Counted from the first letter of the stretch, positions 15,699-25,004 are shown. The stretch: DNA of 64,000 bases from Parapedobacter sp051400755 (GCF_051400755.1 NZ_JBLFFL010000005.1:186001-250000); one strand, 5' to 3'. Made by a program: numbers and translations. Notes: generated by a model from the letters alone, not told the origin.

Positions 15699-18500
15699 GT
15701 GAAGAAACTATTTCTGCTGGACGGGATGGCCTTGATTTATCGGGCTTATTTTGCGCTGAGTAAGACACCGAGGATTACGTCTACCGGATTTAATACCTCG
15801 GCGATATTCGGTTTTGCCAATACGCTCCTTGAACTGCTGAGAACACAGCAGCCAACCCATATAGCCGTGGTATTCGATACCATGGCACCGACGAGCAGGC
15901 ATACGGAATTTGAAGCCTACAAAGCCAACCGGCAAGCGATTCCGGAGGATTTGGCCACGGCGATTCCCTATGTGTTTAAGCTGGTAGAGGGGTTCAATAT
16001 GCCCCTCATCACGCTGGACGGGTACGAGGCCGACGATATCATCGGTACTTTGGCCAAACAAGCTGAAGCGAGCGGTTATACAGTGTACTGCATGACACCG
16101 GATAAGGACTTCGGCCAGCTGGTGTCCGACAACATTTTGATCTACAAACCCGCGCGGCTGGGCAACGGGGCGGAGGTGCTGGGCGTGAAGGAAATATTAG
16201 AAAAGTGGGAGGTCTCAGACGTAAAACAGGTCATTGATATCCTCGGCCTTTGGGGCGATGCGGTAGACAATATCCCGGGCATCCCCGGTATTGGGGAAAA
16301 GACGGCGAAGAGCCTAATCCAGCAATTCGGCTCCATAGAGGGCCTGCTGGCCAACACGGACCAGCTGAAAGGAAAGCAGCGGGAGAATGTGGAGACCTTT
16401 GCGGAGCAGGGACTGATCTCGAAGCGACTGGCGACCATCCAATTGGACGTGCCTATTGAACTGGATGAAGCGAAACTGGAACGGCGCGAGCCGAATAGGG
16501 AAGCGCTGGAACCGCTATTTGCAGAGCTGGAGTTCCGGACATTGGGCAAGCGTGTCTTCGGCGAGGAATTCAATGTGCTGGACGTAAAATCCACCACGGG
16601 CACACAGATGGATTTATTCGGCAATGCGGTTGAAAGCGCGAGCGGCACGGAGGTCATCACAACAGATTATGTACCGCCAGTAGCCAGCAGAAGTGTGCAC
16701 AACACGCCGCATGAGTATCTGCTTGCCGACACGCCCGAGCGGCAGCAGGAACTAGCGATGCTGTTGGCCCAGCAGCGCTACTTCTGTTTCGATACCGAAA
16801 CCACAGGCACGGATGCCAATATCGCCGACATTGTCGGGTTTTCGTTTGCGATTGAGGCAGGCAGGGCATGGTATGTGCCAACACCTGCCGATAAGGAAGG
16901 CAGCCTGCGCGTATTGGCTTATTTCAAACCGCTATTTGAGGATGAGACCATCGAAAAGATCGGGCAAAACATCAAGTTTGACATCCTGTTGCTGGCCCGC
17001 TACGGGATCAGCGTGAAGGGTGTCCTCTTCGATACCATGCTGGCGCATTACCTGGTAGACCCCGATACCCGCCATGGGATGGACGTGCTGGCCGAAAACT
17101 ACTTGGGCTATACCCCCATTCCGATTACGGAGTTGATCGGCCCTAAGGGCAAGAACCAAGGTAATATGCAGGATGTCGACATGGAAGCCATCAAAGAATA
17201 TGCAGCTGAGGATGCCGATATTACGCTGCAGCTGAAGGCGGTATTCGAGCCGCTGCTGGAAAATGCGGAGGCGATGGACCTGGCACGCAAGGTGGAATTT
17301 CCGTTGATCCATGTGCTGGCCGAGATGGAGCAGTGCGGGGTAAACATTGACGTACCGGTACTTAAGCAACTATCGCAGACCCTCGAAACGGATATCGCTC
17401 AAATCGAAAAAACCATTTTTGAAAAGGCGGGTGTACGATTCAACATTGCATCGCCAAAGCAATTGGGCGAAGTGCTCTTTGAAAAGCTGCAGCTGGACCC
17501 GAAGGCCAAGAAAACGAAAACGGGACAATACAAGACCGGTGAGGACGTGTTGCTGACGCTGGCCTCGAAAAGTGATATTGTAAAAGATATTCTGGAGTTC
17601 AGGCAGCTACAAAAATTGAAATCAACTTATGTGGATGCCCTGCCGATGATGATCAATCCGATAACCGGCCGTGTACACACGTCCTATAACCAGGCAGTGG
17701 CTGCCACGGGTAGGCTGAGCTCTACCAATCCCAATTTGCAGAATATTCCCATCCGGACGGAACGCGGACGGGAGGTGCGCAAGGCATTCATCCCCAGAGA
17801 CGATGACCACGTAATCCTTTCTGCGGATTATTCGCAGATCGAACTGCGGCTGGTGGCCCACATGAGCGGCGATGAGGGCATGCTGGAAGCCTTTGCGAAA
17901 GGATTGGACGTACACCGCGCCACGGCGGCGAGGGTATATGGCGTGCCCCTGGAAGCGGTGACCGCTGAACAGCGGCGCAATGCCAAGGCGGTCAATTTCG
18001 GCATCATCTATGGTCAGTCAGCCTTTGGCCTATCGCAAAACCTCGGTATTCCGCGCTTAGAGGCGGCACAGATTATCGAACAGTATTTTGCCCAGTATCC
18101 GGGCATCAAAAAATACATGAATGACACGATCAATTTTGCCAAGGAACATGGCTACGTGGAGACCCTGCTCAAACGGAGACGCTACCTAAGAGATATCAAC
18201 TCTGCCAACCAAACGGTGCGGGGCTTTGCAGAACGAAACGCGATCAACGCGCCCATCCAGGGCTCGGCAGCGGACATGATCAAGGTGGCGATGATCGGCA
18301 TTCACGAGGCGATCAAGCGGACTGGACTCCGCGGGAAAATGACCATGCAGGTGCATGATGAGCTGGTATTCGATGTGCCTAAGACGGAAGTACCGATGCT
18401 GAGGGAACTGGTTGAGGGCCACATGAAAAATGCACTGACGATGTCCGTACCGATCGTCGTGGAGCTCGGGGAAGGACGGAATTGGCTGGAAGCACATTAA
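15699..18500 (+). CDS. polA: DNA polymerase I
   Basis: A 933-residue repair and Okazaki-fragment polymerase with three domains: N-terminal 5'-3' flap exonuclease (about 1-300; DGMALIYRAYF at the start, GYEADDIIGTLA), 3'-5' proofreading exonuclease (about 350-530), and family A polymerase (about 540-933). Proofreading looks intact because FDTETTGTD carries the metal-binding Asp and Glu. Polymerase motif A is LSADYSQIELR, the O-helix contains RRNAKAVNFGIIYG and motif C is QVHDELVFD. The GTG start gives VKKLFLLDG, the usual N-terminus. The upstream ATG would include the promoter box. Confidence 0.95.
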   Translation: MKKLFLLDGMALIYRAYFALSKTPRITSTGFNTSAIFGFANTLLELLRTQQPTHIAVVFDTMAPTSRHTEFEAYKANRQAIPEDLATAIPYVFKLVEGFNMPLITLDGYEADDIIGTLAKQAEASGYTVYCMTPDKDFGQLVSDNILIYKPARLGNGAEVLGVKEILEKWEVSDVKQVIDILGLWGDAVDNIPGIPGIGEKTAKSLIQQFGSIEGLLANTDQLKGKQRENVETFAEQGLISKRLATIQLDVPIELDEAKLERREPNREALEPLFAELEFRTLGKRVFGEEFNVLDVKSTTGTQMDLFGNAVESASGTEVITTDYVPPVASRSVHNTPHEYLLADTPERQQELAMLLAQQRYFCFDTETTGTDANIADIVGFSFAIEAGRAWYVPTPADKEGSLRVLAYFKPLFEDETIEKIGQNIKFDILLLARYGISVKGVLFDTMLAHYLVDPDTRHGMDVLAENYLGYTPIPITELIGPKGKNQGNMQDVDMEAIKEYAAEDADITLQLKAVFEPLLENAEAMDLARKVEFPLIHVLAEMEQCGVNIDVPVLKQLSQTLETDIAQIEKTIFEKAGVRFNIASPKQLGEVLFEKLQLDPKAKKTKTGQYKTGEDVLLTLASKSDIVKDILEFRQLQKLKSTYVDALPMMINPITGRVHTSYNQAVAATGRLSSTNPNLQNIPIRTERGREVRKAFIPRDDDHVILSADYSQIELRLVAHMSGDEGMLEAFAKGLDVHRATAARVYGVPLEAVTAEQRRNAKAVNFGIIYGQSAFGLSQNLGIPRLEAAQIIEQYFAQYPGIKKYMNDTINFAKEHGYVETLLKRRRYLRDINSANQTVRGFAERNAINAPIQGSAADMIKVAMIGIHEAIKRTGLRGKMTMQVHDELVFDVPKTEVPMLRELVEGHMKNALTMSVPIVVELGEGRNWLEAH

Positions 18501-18510
18501 TCCGGAAGGA

Positions 18511-19635
18511 ATGGCAAACGTGCGACTGTGGATACTCGGATTGCTGTTCGCCTCCAATGGCGCTGCTGCCCAAGGTATGGACACCGTGCAAGCGCCGGTA
18601 TATTATGAGGAGGCACCTGACGGAAGGACGCGGTTCTTTTATGACGACCACTATTTTCTCGCCGATAAATATTGCCCGTTTAAGGCGATAGAACGGGTGG
18701 GGCAATATGATTTTCAGCAGCAGGTATTTGTCGGCGAATTTACGGACTTCAACCTCCAGGGGCGGGCGATTCTCCGGGGCAGTTACCGCCATGGCAAGAA
18801 GGAGGGCACCTTCCAGGCATATCACCCCAATGGACGGTTGAAATGGGTGGTGACCTATGTGCAGGATATACCGCAGGGGCTATGGAAATTTTATTATCCG
18901 GATGGGAAGCCGCTGATGGAGATCGCGTATGGTGAGGCGGATGTGCGCTTCCAAAGTTTTTGGGATCAACGCGGTCGGCAACGGGTCATAGATGGAAATG
19001 GACGATACGAATTTGCTGTGCAATCCGACGGGTACAATGAATTTGGGTATGTGCGTTATAACCGAAAAGGAAAGGTAGTGGATGGGCGCCTGGATGGGAA
19101 CTGGACGATTGAATACGTGTTTGCGGATGGAAAAAAAGAGGCAGCGGGGCATGAGTTTTATCGCGACGGCCGGTTTGTGGAGGGGTACGACGCCTACCAG
19201 GATGAAACGTTTTCGGACGCACCGCGGTATTCGGTGTTGCCGGTGGAGTTTTTCGCACGTGCGGAAGCGGTGGTCGGAAAGGCCTGTACCATTGATGACT
19301 ATACCGGGTTTACAGGATACCTGGGCAAGCATTTTGAAGAATGGTTTGAAGGTGAAGTAGATGAAGTTCCGGAACCAACGCGCATTGAGTTTATCATTGA
19401 TGTGAATAGCAAAGGTGCGCCGGGGCCGATCGATATGAAGACCAACTTTAGTGAGGAACGCTACGCCGAGTTGTTCATGGAAGCGGTGAAATGGATCGGC
19501 TTCTGGTTTCCGTCATATGCAGACGGCGCGTATGTCGACGATAAGTTGACCGTGACATTGGAGGCATTTCCGGATATGGCTATGCGCAAACTGCTTTTCT
19601 TTGATGTAGTGATTCGGCGGGAGAAAGGGATATAA
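18511..19635 (+). CDS. Secreted protein with YwqK/MORN-like repeats and a TonB-C-like end
   Basis: A 374-residue protein with a signal peptide (about 1-20, ending GAAA-QG). Residues about 70-200 contain repeated aromatic-glycine motifs such as GSYRHGKKEGTFQAYHPNG and GLWKFYYPDGKP, the pattern of MORN_2/YwqK repeats. The last 90 residues (TRIEFIIDVNSKGAPG onward) resemble the C-terminal fold of TonB-like energy transducers, but without an N-terminal membrane anchor. It starts 10 bases after polA and may be transcribed with it. YwqK proteins are annotated as antitoxins in Bacillus, but secreted Bacteroidota versions are more likely envelope proteins. The function is unknown. Confidence 0.75.
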   Translation: MANVRLWILGLLFASNGAAAQGMDTVQAPVYYEEAPDGRTRFFYDDHYFLADKYCPFKAIERVGQYDFQQQVFVGEFTDFNLQGRAILRGSYRHGKKEGTFQAYHPNGRLKWVVTYVQDIPQGLWKFYYPDGKPLMEIAYGEADVRFQSFWDQRGRQRVIDGNGRYEFAVQSDGYNEFGYVRYNRKGKVVDGRLDGNWTIEYVFADGKKEAAGHEFYRDGRFVEGYDAYQDETFSDAPRYSVLPVEFFARAEAVVGKACTIDDYTGFTGYLGKHFEEWFEGEVDEVPEPTRIEFIIDVNSKGAPGPIDMKTNFSEERYAELFMEAVKWIGFWFPSYADGAYVDDKLTVTLEAFPDMAMRKLLFFDVVIRREKGI

Positions 19636-19637
19636 TG

Positions 19638-19668
19638 TTGCACATGATGGGGAGTTTGTCTAAGTTTG
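19638..19668 (+). promoter_or_regulatory. Promoter of the phosphatidylserine decarboxylase gene
   Basis: TTG (19638-19640), a 20-base spacer, then TAAGTTTG (19661-19668). The ATG follows 17 bases later, so the leader is about 10 bases long. Confidence 0.75.
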
Positions 19669-19685
19669 CCTATTAATTTTTTCGC

Positions 19686-20345
19686 ATGACTATTCACAAA
19701 GAAGGGTATACCAGTATTGCCATCGTCGTGTTGTTGGTTTTCGTGGCCAACGCCTTGGTGCATTATTTTGTGCCCAATAACGCATTAGTTGTTTGGGCGG
19801 TGTATATCCTTTCGTTCCTCCTGTTGCTCACCATCTTGCAGTTTTTCAGAAGCCCCAAACGAGACATCGTTACCGACGATAACATGATTTTGTGTCCGGC
19901 AGATGGGAAAGTGGTCGTTATCGAAGAAACGGAGGAAACGGAATATTTCAAGGATAAACGGATACAAGTGTCCATTTTTATGTCGCCCGTCAACGTGCAC
20001 ATCAACCGCAATCCGGTGAGTGGCATCGTACGTTTCTTCCGGTACCATCCGGGGAAGTATCTGGTGGCGTGGCATCCCAAATCGTCGACCCTCAATGAGC
20101 GGACGAGCATTGCCGTGCAAACCGCTGCGGGCAAGGAGATCCTGTTCCGGCAAATTGCCGGGGCGTTGGCCCGGCGTATTGTGTGGTATGTGCGGGATGG
20201 CATGCAGGTACAACAGGGGGCAGAATTCGGTTTTATTAAGTTCGGATCACGGGTGGATGTCTTTTTGCCATTGGATGCCAAAGTAGCGGTGAAAATCGGC
20301 GACCGGGTATCAGGGGGACTTACGATCCTGGGACACTTTGATTAA
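19686..20345 (+). CDS. psd: Phosphatidylserine decarboxylase family protein
   Basis: A 219-residue membrane-anchored enzyme that converts phosphatidylserine to phosphatidylethanolamine, the main zwitterionic lipid. Two N-terminal hydrophobic helices (about 9-27 and 33-53) precede the catalytic domain with CPADGKVV and FMSPVNVHINRNP. Self-cleavage between Gly187 and Ser188 in FGSRVD would create the pyruvoyl cofactor. This is the short bacterial/archaeal-type Psd (about 220 residues), not the long E. coli type. It has its own promoter. A sensor kinase gene begins 8 bases downstream and is probably in the same transcript. Confidence 0.93.
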   Translation: MTIHKEGYTSIAIVVLLVFVANALVHYFVPNNALVVWAVYILSFLLLLTILQFFRSPKRDIVTDDNMILCPADGKVVVIEETEETEYFKDKRIQVSIFMSPVNVHINRNPVSGIVRFFRYHPGKYLVAWHPKSSTLNERTSIAVQTAAGKEILFRQIAGALARRIVWYVRDGMQVQQGAEFGFIKFGSRVDVFLPLDAKVAVKIGDRVSGGLTILGHFD

Positions 20346-20353
20346 CGGCTGCC

Positions 20354-21391
20354 ATGAGGTTTGTCTTGCTTGTCTTTATTAATGCATTTGCGGTAGGGCT
20401 CTCCATCGCTTGCGTTAATTTTTATTTTCAGCATAGCTGGCAACATTTCCTGATCACCTTCGCCATATCCTTTGCCATTAGTTTTGTTGCGTTCTATTAC
20501 CTCTTCCAACGGTATATCTACAACAAGATCAGACTGATTTACAAACTTATCCATAACCTCAAGCTGGGCAAGGACTTGAAAGATGCGTTGGGTGAAAAAA
20601 TGAGCGACGATCCCATCAACGACATGGAGCAACAGGTAAGGGATTGGGCAAAGGAGAAGAAAAAGGAGATTGATACCTTAAAAGATCAGGAGCGGTTCAG
20701 ACGTGAATTTCTCGCCAATATTTCTCATGAATTCAAAACCCCGCTGTTTGCCATCCAAGGCTATATTGACGGGCTCCAAGACGGCATGATGGAGGAGGAT
20801 CCGCAAATGGCAACGCAGTTTTTGATGAAAGCGTCGCAGAACCTAGACCGACTGACCTTTCTGATCAAAGATTTAGACGAGATATCGAAACTGGAAAGCG
20901 GACAAATACCCATTAATTATGAGAAGTTTGATCTCGTACTCGTCATCAAGGAAGTATTGGAATCAATGGAGGACAAGGCAAAAGCACATGATATATCATT
21001 GGTATTTAAAGAGAAATATCAACACTTGACACTCGTGAAGGCAGACCGGGAAAAAATCAGGCAGGTGCTCGTCAATCTTATTGATAACTCATTCAAGTAC
21101 GGCAAGGCAAAGGGACAGACGGATATTCGGATTTATGAATTGTTTGAAACCGTACTGGTGGAGGTGACGGACGACGGTATCGGCATCGACGAAAAAAACC
21201 TGCCACGGGTTTTTGAACGGTTTTATCGGACGGATAAGAGCCGATCGCGCAAAATCGGCGGATCGGGATTGGGCCTTGCGATCGTCAAACACATTATGGA
21301 AGCGCATCAACAGACCATCAATGTGCGCAGCACAGAGGGGCTGGGTACGACGTTTGCGTTTACGTTAGAAAAGATAAAACCCTCGATGTAA
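20354..21391 (+). CDS. Sensor histidine kinase, PhoR-like
   Basis: A 345-residue kinase with two N-terminal transmembrane helices (about 2-24 and 31-50) separated by a short loop, so no real periplasmic sensor. A linker is followed by HisKA with FLANISHEFKTPLFAIQGY (His125) and HATPase_c with NLIDNSFKYG, DDGIGID and GSGLGLAIVKHI. This minimal layout and the H-box wording match PhoR-type kinases. No response regulator is adjacent, so its partner must be elsewhere. Downstream lie DUF47-PiT phosphate transport genes behind a Pho-box-like repeat, which supports, but does not prove, a phosphate-sensing role. Confidence 0.85.
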   Translation: MRFVLLVFINAFAVGLSIACVNFYFQHSWQHFLITFAISFAISFVAFYYLFQRYIYNKIRLIYKLIHNLKLGKDLKDALGEKMSDDPINDMEQQVRDWAKEKKKEIDTLKDQERFRREFLANISHEFKTPLFAIQGYIDGLQDGMMEEDPQMATQFLMKASQNLDRLTFLIKDLDEISKLESGQIPINYEKFDLVLVIKEVLESMEDKAKAHDISLVFKEKYQHLTLVKADREKIRQVLVNLIDNSFKYGKAKGQTDIRIYELFETVLVEVTDDGIGIDEKNLPRVFERFYRTDKSRSRKIGGSGLGLAIVKHIMEAHQQTINVRSTEGLGTTFAFTLEKIKPSM

Positions 21392-21436
21392 AATTTCTGC
21401 ACCCGTCAAACAACATAACACGGGGTGAGCTGTTAA

Positions 21437-21458
21437 TTAACATTAAGTTAACATTAAC
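21437..21458 (+). promoter_or_regulatory. Pho-box-like tandem repeat
   Basis: Two 11-base direct repeats, TTAACATTAAG (21437-21447) and TTAACATTAAC (21448-21458), place TTAACA hexamers exactly 11 bases apart, one helical turn. This is the architecture of PhoB/PhoP-type response regulator sites, and the TTAACA half-site equals the Bacillus PhoP box. It ends 4 bases before the -7 box of the DUF47-PiT operon. Activation there in phosphate shortage is the natural inference. Confidence 0.5.
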
Positions 21459-21462
21459 ATCA

Positions 21463-21470
21463 TACTTTTG
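21463..21470 (+). promoter_or_regulatory. Promoter -7 box of the DUF47-PiT operon
   Basis: TACTTTTG fits TAnnTTTG, 17 bases before the DUF47 ATG. The -33 region has no TTG and is instead occupied by TTAACA repeats, the pattern expected of an activator-dependent promoter. Confidence 0.5.
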
Positions 21471-21487
21471 CAGAAATATTTTCTTTT

Positions 21488-22135
21488 ATGTCGCTCAATA
21501 GCATATTCCAATATTTCGTTCCCAAGGATAAGAAATTCTTCCCGCTGTTTGAACAGGCCAGCAGTAACCTCATCGACATGGCGAAGCTGCTGAAGGAATT
21601 GGTGAATTCTTCTGATCCAGTCAAACGCAAGGAACTGACCAGAAAGATAGAAGACCTGGAGCACCGGGGGGATGATATCTCGCACCAGATACACCTGGAG
21701 TTAGGAAAGAATTTCATTACGCCGTTTGACCGGGAAGATATCCATACCTTGACCAGTTCATTGGATGATGTAGCCGATTATATCCACGGGTCATCCAACC
21801 GGATCGAATTGTACAAGGTGGAGAAAATCACAGACCCGATCATCGAAATGGCTGATTTGATCCTGGAAGCCACAGAAGATGTCGCCAAGGCGGTACATGA
21901 ACTGCGCAATCTAAAAAATATCCGGAATATCACCGATTCGTGTGTACGCATTAATAGCATTGAAAATAAAGCGGATTATATTTTTGATAAGGCGGTAGCC
22001 GAATTGTTTGAATTTGAAAAAGATGCCATCGCGTTGATCAAATACAAAGAGGTGCTATCCGCCATGGAAACGGCTACCGATAGGTGCGAAGATGTGGCCA
22101 ACGTATTGGAGAGTATCTTAGTGAAAAACGCCTAA
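21488..22135 (+). CDS. DUF47 family protein (PhoU-like accessory of PiT transporter)
   Basis: A 215-residue, almost entirely helical cytosolic protein of the YkaA/DUF47 family, distantly related to PhoU. It begins with the characteristic KDKKFFPLFEQASSNLIDMAK segment and has the acidic helices RKIEDLEHRGDDISHQI and NSIENKADYIFDKAV that bind metal in PhoU-like folds. DUF47 proteins are nearly always paired with low-affinity PiT transporters and are thought to gate them. The PiT gene starts 20 bases downstream. A promoter with a Pho-box-like repeat lies just upstream. Confidence 0.9.
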   Translation: MSLNSIFQYFVPKDKKFFPLFEQASSNLIDMAKLLKELVNSSDPVKRKELTRKIEDLEHRGDDISHQIHLELGKNFITPFDREDIHTLTSSLDDVADYIHGSSNRIELYKVEKITDPIIEMADLILEATEDVAKAVHELRNLKNIRNITDSCVRINSIENKADYIFDKAVAELFEFEKDAIALIKYKEVLSAMETATDRCEDVANVLESILVKNA

Positions 22136-22155
22136 CCCAATTATCGCAGCAAAAT

Positions 22156-23166
22156 ATGGTCACCACACTCTTGGTCATTGTCATTATTCTTGCGGTCGCA
22201 TTTGACTATATCAATGGGTTCCACGATGCCGCTAATTCCATTGCAACGATTGTTTCGACGAAAGTGCTGTCACCTTTTCAAGCAGTGCTGTGGGCGGCTG
22301 TGTTCAATTTTGCCGCCTATTTTTATTTTACTGACCATAAAGTAGCCAACACGGTAGCCAAAACGGTGTTGGAAGAGTATATCACCTTGGAGGTCATTTT
22401 TGCGGGACTGACCGCCGCGATTGGCTGGAACTTATTTACATGGTACTACGGTGTGCCATCCAGCTCTTCCCATACACTTATCGGCGGATTTGCCGGGGCA
22501 GGAATGACGCATGCCTTTATTTTGGGAGATAACGCGCTCGGTGCCATAAACTTGGGTGCCACGTTGCAGATCATTTCCTTTATCGTGCTGGCTCCGTTAA
22601 TCGGTATGATCATCGCCGTGATCATCACATTGATCATCATTAATATATCCAAGCGCGCCAGGCCTTCTGTAGCAGAATGGTGGTTTAGGAAGCTGCAACT
22701 GGTCTCTTCAGCGGCATTGAGCTTTGCCCATGGTGGCAACGACGCGCAGAAGGTAATGGGGATTATTTTCGTGGCCATGGTAGCCGGGGGGTATCTGCAA
22801 TCGAACGACCCCATGCCGGAATGGATCCCGATCACCTGTTACTCAGCTATCGCCTTAGGCACGATGAGCGGCGGCTGGAAAATCGTGAAAACCATGGGAA
22901 CCAAGATCACTAAGGTCAACGCGCTGGAAGGGGTTGGCGCAGAGACGGCTGCTGCCGTGACATTGGGTATTACCGAGCACTTTGGTATCCCGGTGTCGAC
23001 GACGCATACCATTACAGGTTCCATTATCGGTGTTGGTGTGGTAAAACGCGTTTCGGCGGTTAGGTGGGGCGTGACCATCAGTCTCCTATGGGCCTGGGTG
23101 CTTACCATTCCGGTGTCAGCAATATTGGCGGGTGTCGCCTACGCCGTTATCCATTACCTGTTTTAA
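22156..23166 (+). CDS. pit: Inorganic phosphate transporter, PiT family
   Basis: A 336-residue inner-membrane proton- or sodium-coupled phosphate permease. The two family signatures are present as an internal duplication: DYINGFHDAANSIATIVSTK near the N-terminus and SFAHGGNDAQKVMG in the second half (GxNDxxN-like). About 10 transmembrane segments are seen. The frame opens at 22084, but the ATG at 22156 (MVTTLLVIVIILAV) is preferred because it removes a 24-residue polar extension overlapping DUF47 and gives the normal family N-terminus. It is co-transcribed with DUF47. Confidence 0.93.
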   Translation: MVTTLLVIVIILAVAFDYINGFHDAANSIATIVSTKVLSPFQAVLWAAVFNFAAYFYFTDHKVANTVAKTVLEEYITLEVIFAGLTAAIGWNLFTWYYGVPSSSSHTLIGGFAGAGMTHAFILGDNALGAINLGATLQIISFIVLAPLIGMIIAVIITLIIINISKRARPSVAEWWFRKLQLVSSAALSFAHGGNDAQKVMGIIFVAMVAGGYLQSNDPMPEWIPITCYSAIALGTMSGGWKIVKTMGTKITKVNALEGVGAETAAAVTLGITEHFGIPVSTTHTITGSIIGVGVVKRVSAVRWGVTISLLWAWVLTIPVSAILAGVAYAVIHYLF

Positions 23167-23181
23167 TTGTCCCGGGGGGCC

Positions 23182-23200
23182 AACAAAATTTTGTTTTTTT
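23182..23200 (+). terminator. Weak terminator-like palindrome after pit
   Basis: AACAAAATTTTGTT (23182-23195) is a perfect A/T palindrome followed by T residues to 23201. Stem stability would be low. It may end the DUF47-PiT transcript. Confidence 0.35.
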
Positions 23201-23496
23201 TAGGAAACAATACGATTAATCAGTAGATTTACACCCATTCTTACGCTACTGACCATTAAAATGGACAACTGGGGGAAGTGTCGGGTGAGGGTATAGCGAG
23301 TGGTTTCAGGGGCTCCTGAATAAGGAATAAAAGCTTTTTGGTGGGTTGGATGGCAGGTAGATCAGGATAAAACCAGTATAAACAACTGTAATACAAGTAA
23401 ATACGTTCTTTTTTAGTGTGTTTTTGAAGCCGGTTTTGTGTCGTTTTTTTGAAAAAATGATAAAAGAGGAAAAAACTGGAATAGTATTTGCAAATG

Positions 23497-23526
23497 TTGC
23501 GTGAATCAAACTATTGGTTATTTTTG
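23497..23526 (+). promoter_or_regulatory. Strong promoter of the OmpA-like gene
   Basis: TTG (23497-23499), exactly 19 bases, then TATTTTTG (23519-23526). It is a perfect Bacteroidota promoter followed by an A/T-rich leader of about 40 bases without a Shine-Dalgarno sequence, as is usual for strongly expressed Bacteroidota genes. Confidence 0.8.
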
Positions 23527-23573
23527 CAAAAGAAATTAGACAATTAAAAATTTTTAACCTTAAAAAACAGAGT

Positions 23574-24977
23574 ATGAATTATTCTACAATCAAAACGGCA
23601 GTAGCGTGCTCGCTTGTCGCAGCCTTAGGGTTGACTGAAACGGCACAGGCACAAGAGCCGACTGTATTTGGAGGAAGGTCCCAATACAGAACATGGTCTA
23701 TTGGTGTTAATGGTGGTTTTACTACCCCATCAGTACTTATCGGTGGTTCGAATGCGTTTAACCAAAAAGTTGGCTTTGGCGGATACAAGCTTCGTGAGTA
23801 TTACGGCGTTACCGTACGCAAGCAATTCTCAAGCTGGTTCGGTTTGGAAGGCGCGATCAATCGCGGTCGGATCTTTACCTACAACAACAATGGTGTAGGA
23901 CACGCCTATTTATTCGATGCGCTAAACGGTGCACCTGCAGCTCCTGCTGGTGGATACCAGTCAGCTGAAACATCAGTACAATACGCCGCTAGCTTGAATG
24001 GTGTATTCCAATTGGCAACCATTGACTTTTTGCGTCGTGAAAACTCGGTTAACTTCTACGCGAGTGTAGGTTACGGATTGATGGCGTTCAACCCAGTGGG
24101 TTATACTGATGCAGAGGGTTCTGCAGGTGAGTGGGACAACAAAGGCCAGTGGGGTGAAGAATTCAATGCTGATCGTGAATTGACCGCTGACCGCGACTTC
24201 AAACGCGAAGCGTATATCCCGGTTGGTGTAGGCATGAAATTCAAGCTGTCTGACCGTGTGGCGTTGAACTTGGGTTACACGATGAACTTCGTGGATGACA
24301 AAGCATTGTTCGGTCCAGTTGTTGACCGCGCAGCTAACGACAAGTTCTCGTACACCTATGCTGGCTTGGAGTTCTCATTGGGATCTTCTTCGAAACCAGA
24401 TTTGACTTGGCACAACCCGGTATCTACTTTGTATGATGAGTTGAAAGATCCTTCATTGCGCAACGAGCTTGAAGCATTGAAACAACGTGTATCTACATTG
24501 GAAGGCCTTGTTGATGAGTTGAGCCGTGACGAAGATGGCGACGGTGTCTCTGACAAGTTTGACAAGTGCGCAGGTACTCCTGCTGGTACGCAAGTAGACG
24601 GTGCTGGTTGCCCGATTAAGTTCCCAGAGCCTGAAGCTGACTCAACATTGTCTGGTACTTACTCGAACATCCAGTTCGAATTCGACAGCTCTGTATTGAA
24701 GACCGAGTCTTATGCTACGCTTGACCAATTGTCTTCAGAGTTGCGCGAAAGCGGTGCAACTGTAAACCTGGATGGCCATGCTTCAGCAGAAGGTACAGAG
24801 GCTTACAACATGACATTGTCACAAGACCGTGCTAATTCAGTAAAACAATACTTGGTTAACTCTGGCGTAGACGCTGCTAAGATTGTTGTTCAAGCGTTCG
24901 GTGAATCTGCTCCGATTGCTTCTAATGCAACTGAAGAAGGACGCGTACTTAACCGTCGTGTTGAAATCAAAAAATAA
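23574..24977 (+). CDS. OmpA family outer-membrane protein
   Basis: A 467-residue protein with a signal peptide (about 1-25, ending TAQA-QE), an N-terminal beta-barrel-like domain (about 30-280), a short coiled-coil linker, and a thrombospondin type 3 calcium-binding repeat (DEDGDGVSDKFDKCAGTP, near 320). The C-terminal OmpA peptidoglycan-binding domain has NIQFEFDSSVLK and DGHASAEGTEAYN, ending in EEGRVLNRRVEI. It anchors the outer membrane to the cell wall. The ATG at 23574 is chosen because the promoter lies inside the upstream part of the frame. Codon use is more A/T-ended and uniform (GCT, GGT, CGT, AAC) than in the neighbours, as expected for an abundant protein. Confidence 0.93.
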   Translation: MNYSTIKTAVACSLVAALGLTETAQAQEPTVFGGRSQYRTWSIGVNGGFTTPSVLIGGSNAFNQKVGFGGYKLREYYGVTVRKQFSSWFGLEGAINRGRIFTYNNNGVGHAYLFDALNGAPAAPAGGYQSAETSVQYAASLNGVFQLATIDFLRRENSVNFYASVGYGLMAFNPVGYTDAEGSAGEWDNKGQWGEEFNADRELTADRDFKREAYIPVGVGMKFKLSDRVALNLGYTMNFVDDKALFGPVVDRAANDKFSYTYAGLEFSLGSSSKPDLTWHNPVSTLYDELKDPSLRNELEALKQRVSTLEGLVDELSRDEDGDGVSDKFDKCAGTPAGTQVDGAGCPIKFPEPEADSTLSGTYSNIQFEFDSSVLKTESYATLDQLSSELRESGATVNLDGHASAEGTEAYNMTLSQDRANSVKQYLVNSGVDAAKIVVQAFGESAPIASNATEEGRVLNRRVEIKK

Positions 24978-25004
24978 GTAAATCCATATAAGGATTGCCA
25001 ATAA

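Larger units (their letters stand above)
23167..23573. other. Intergenic region before the OmpA-like gene
   Basis: These 407 bases show no credible protein frame. They contain a weak terminator-like palindrome at 23182-23200, a G-rich stretch around 23271-23300 for which I see no explanation, and the OmpA promoter at 23497-23526 with an A/T-rich leader. Length and low coding potential leave room for a small RNA or extra regulatory sites. Confidence 0.6.
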
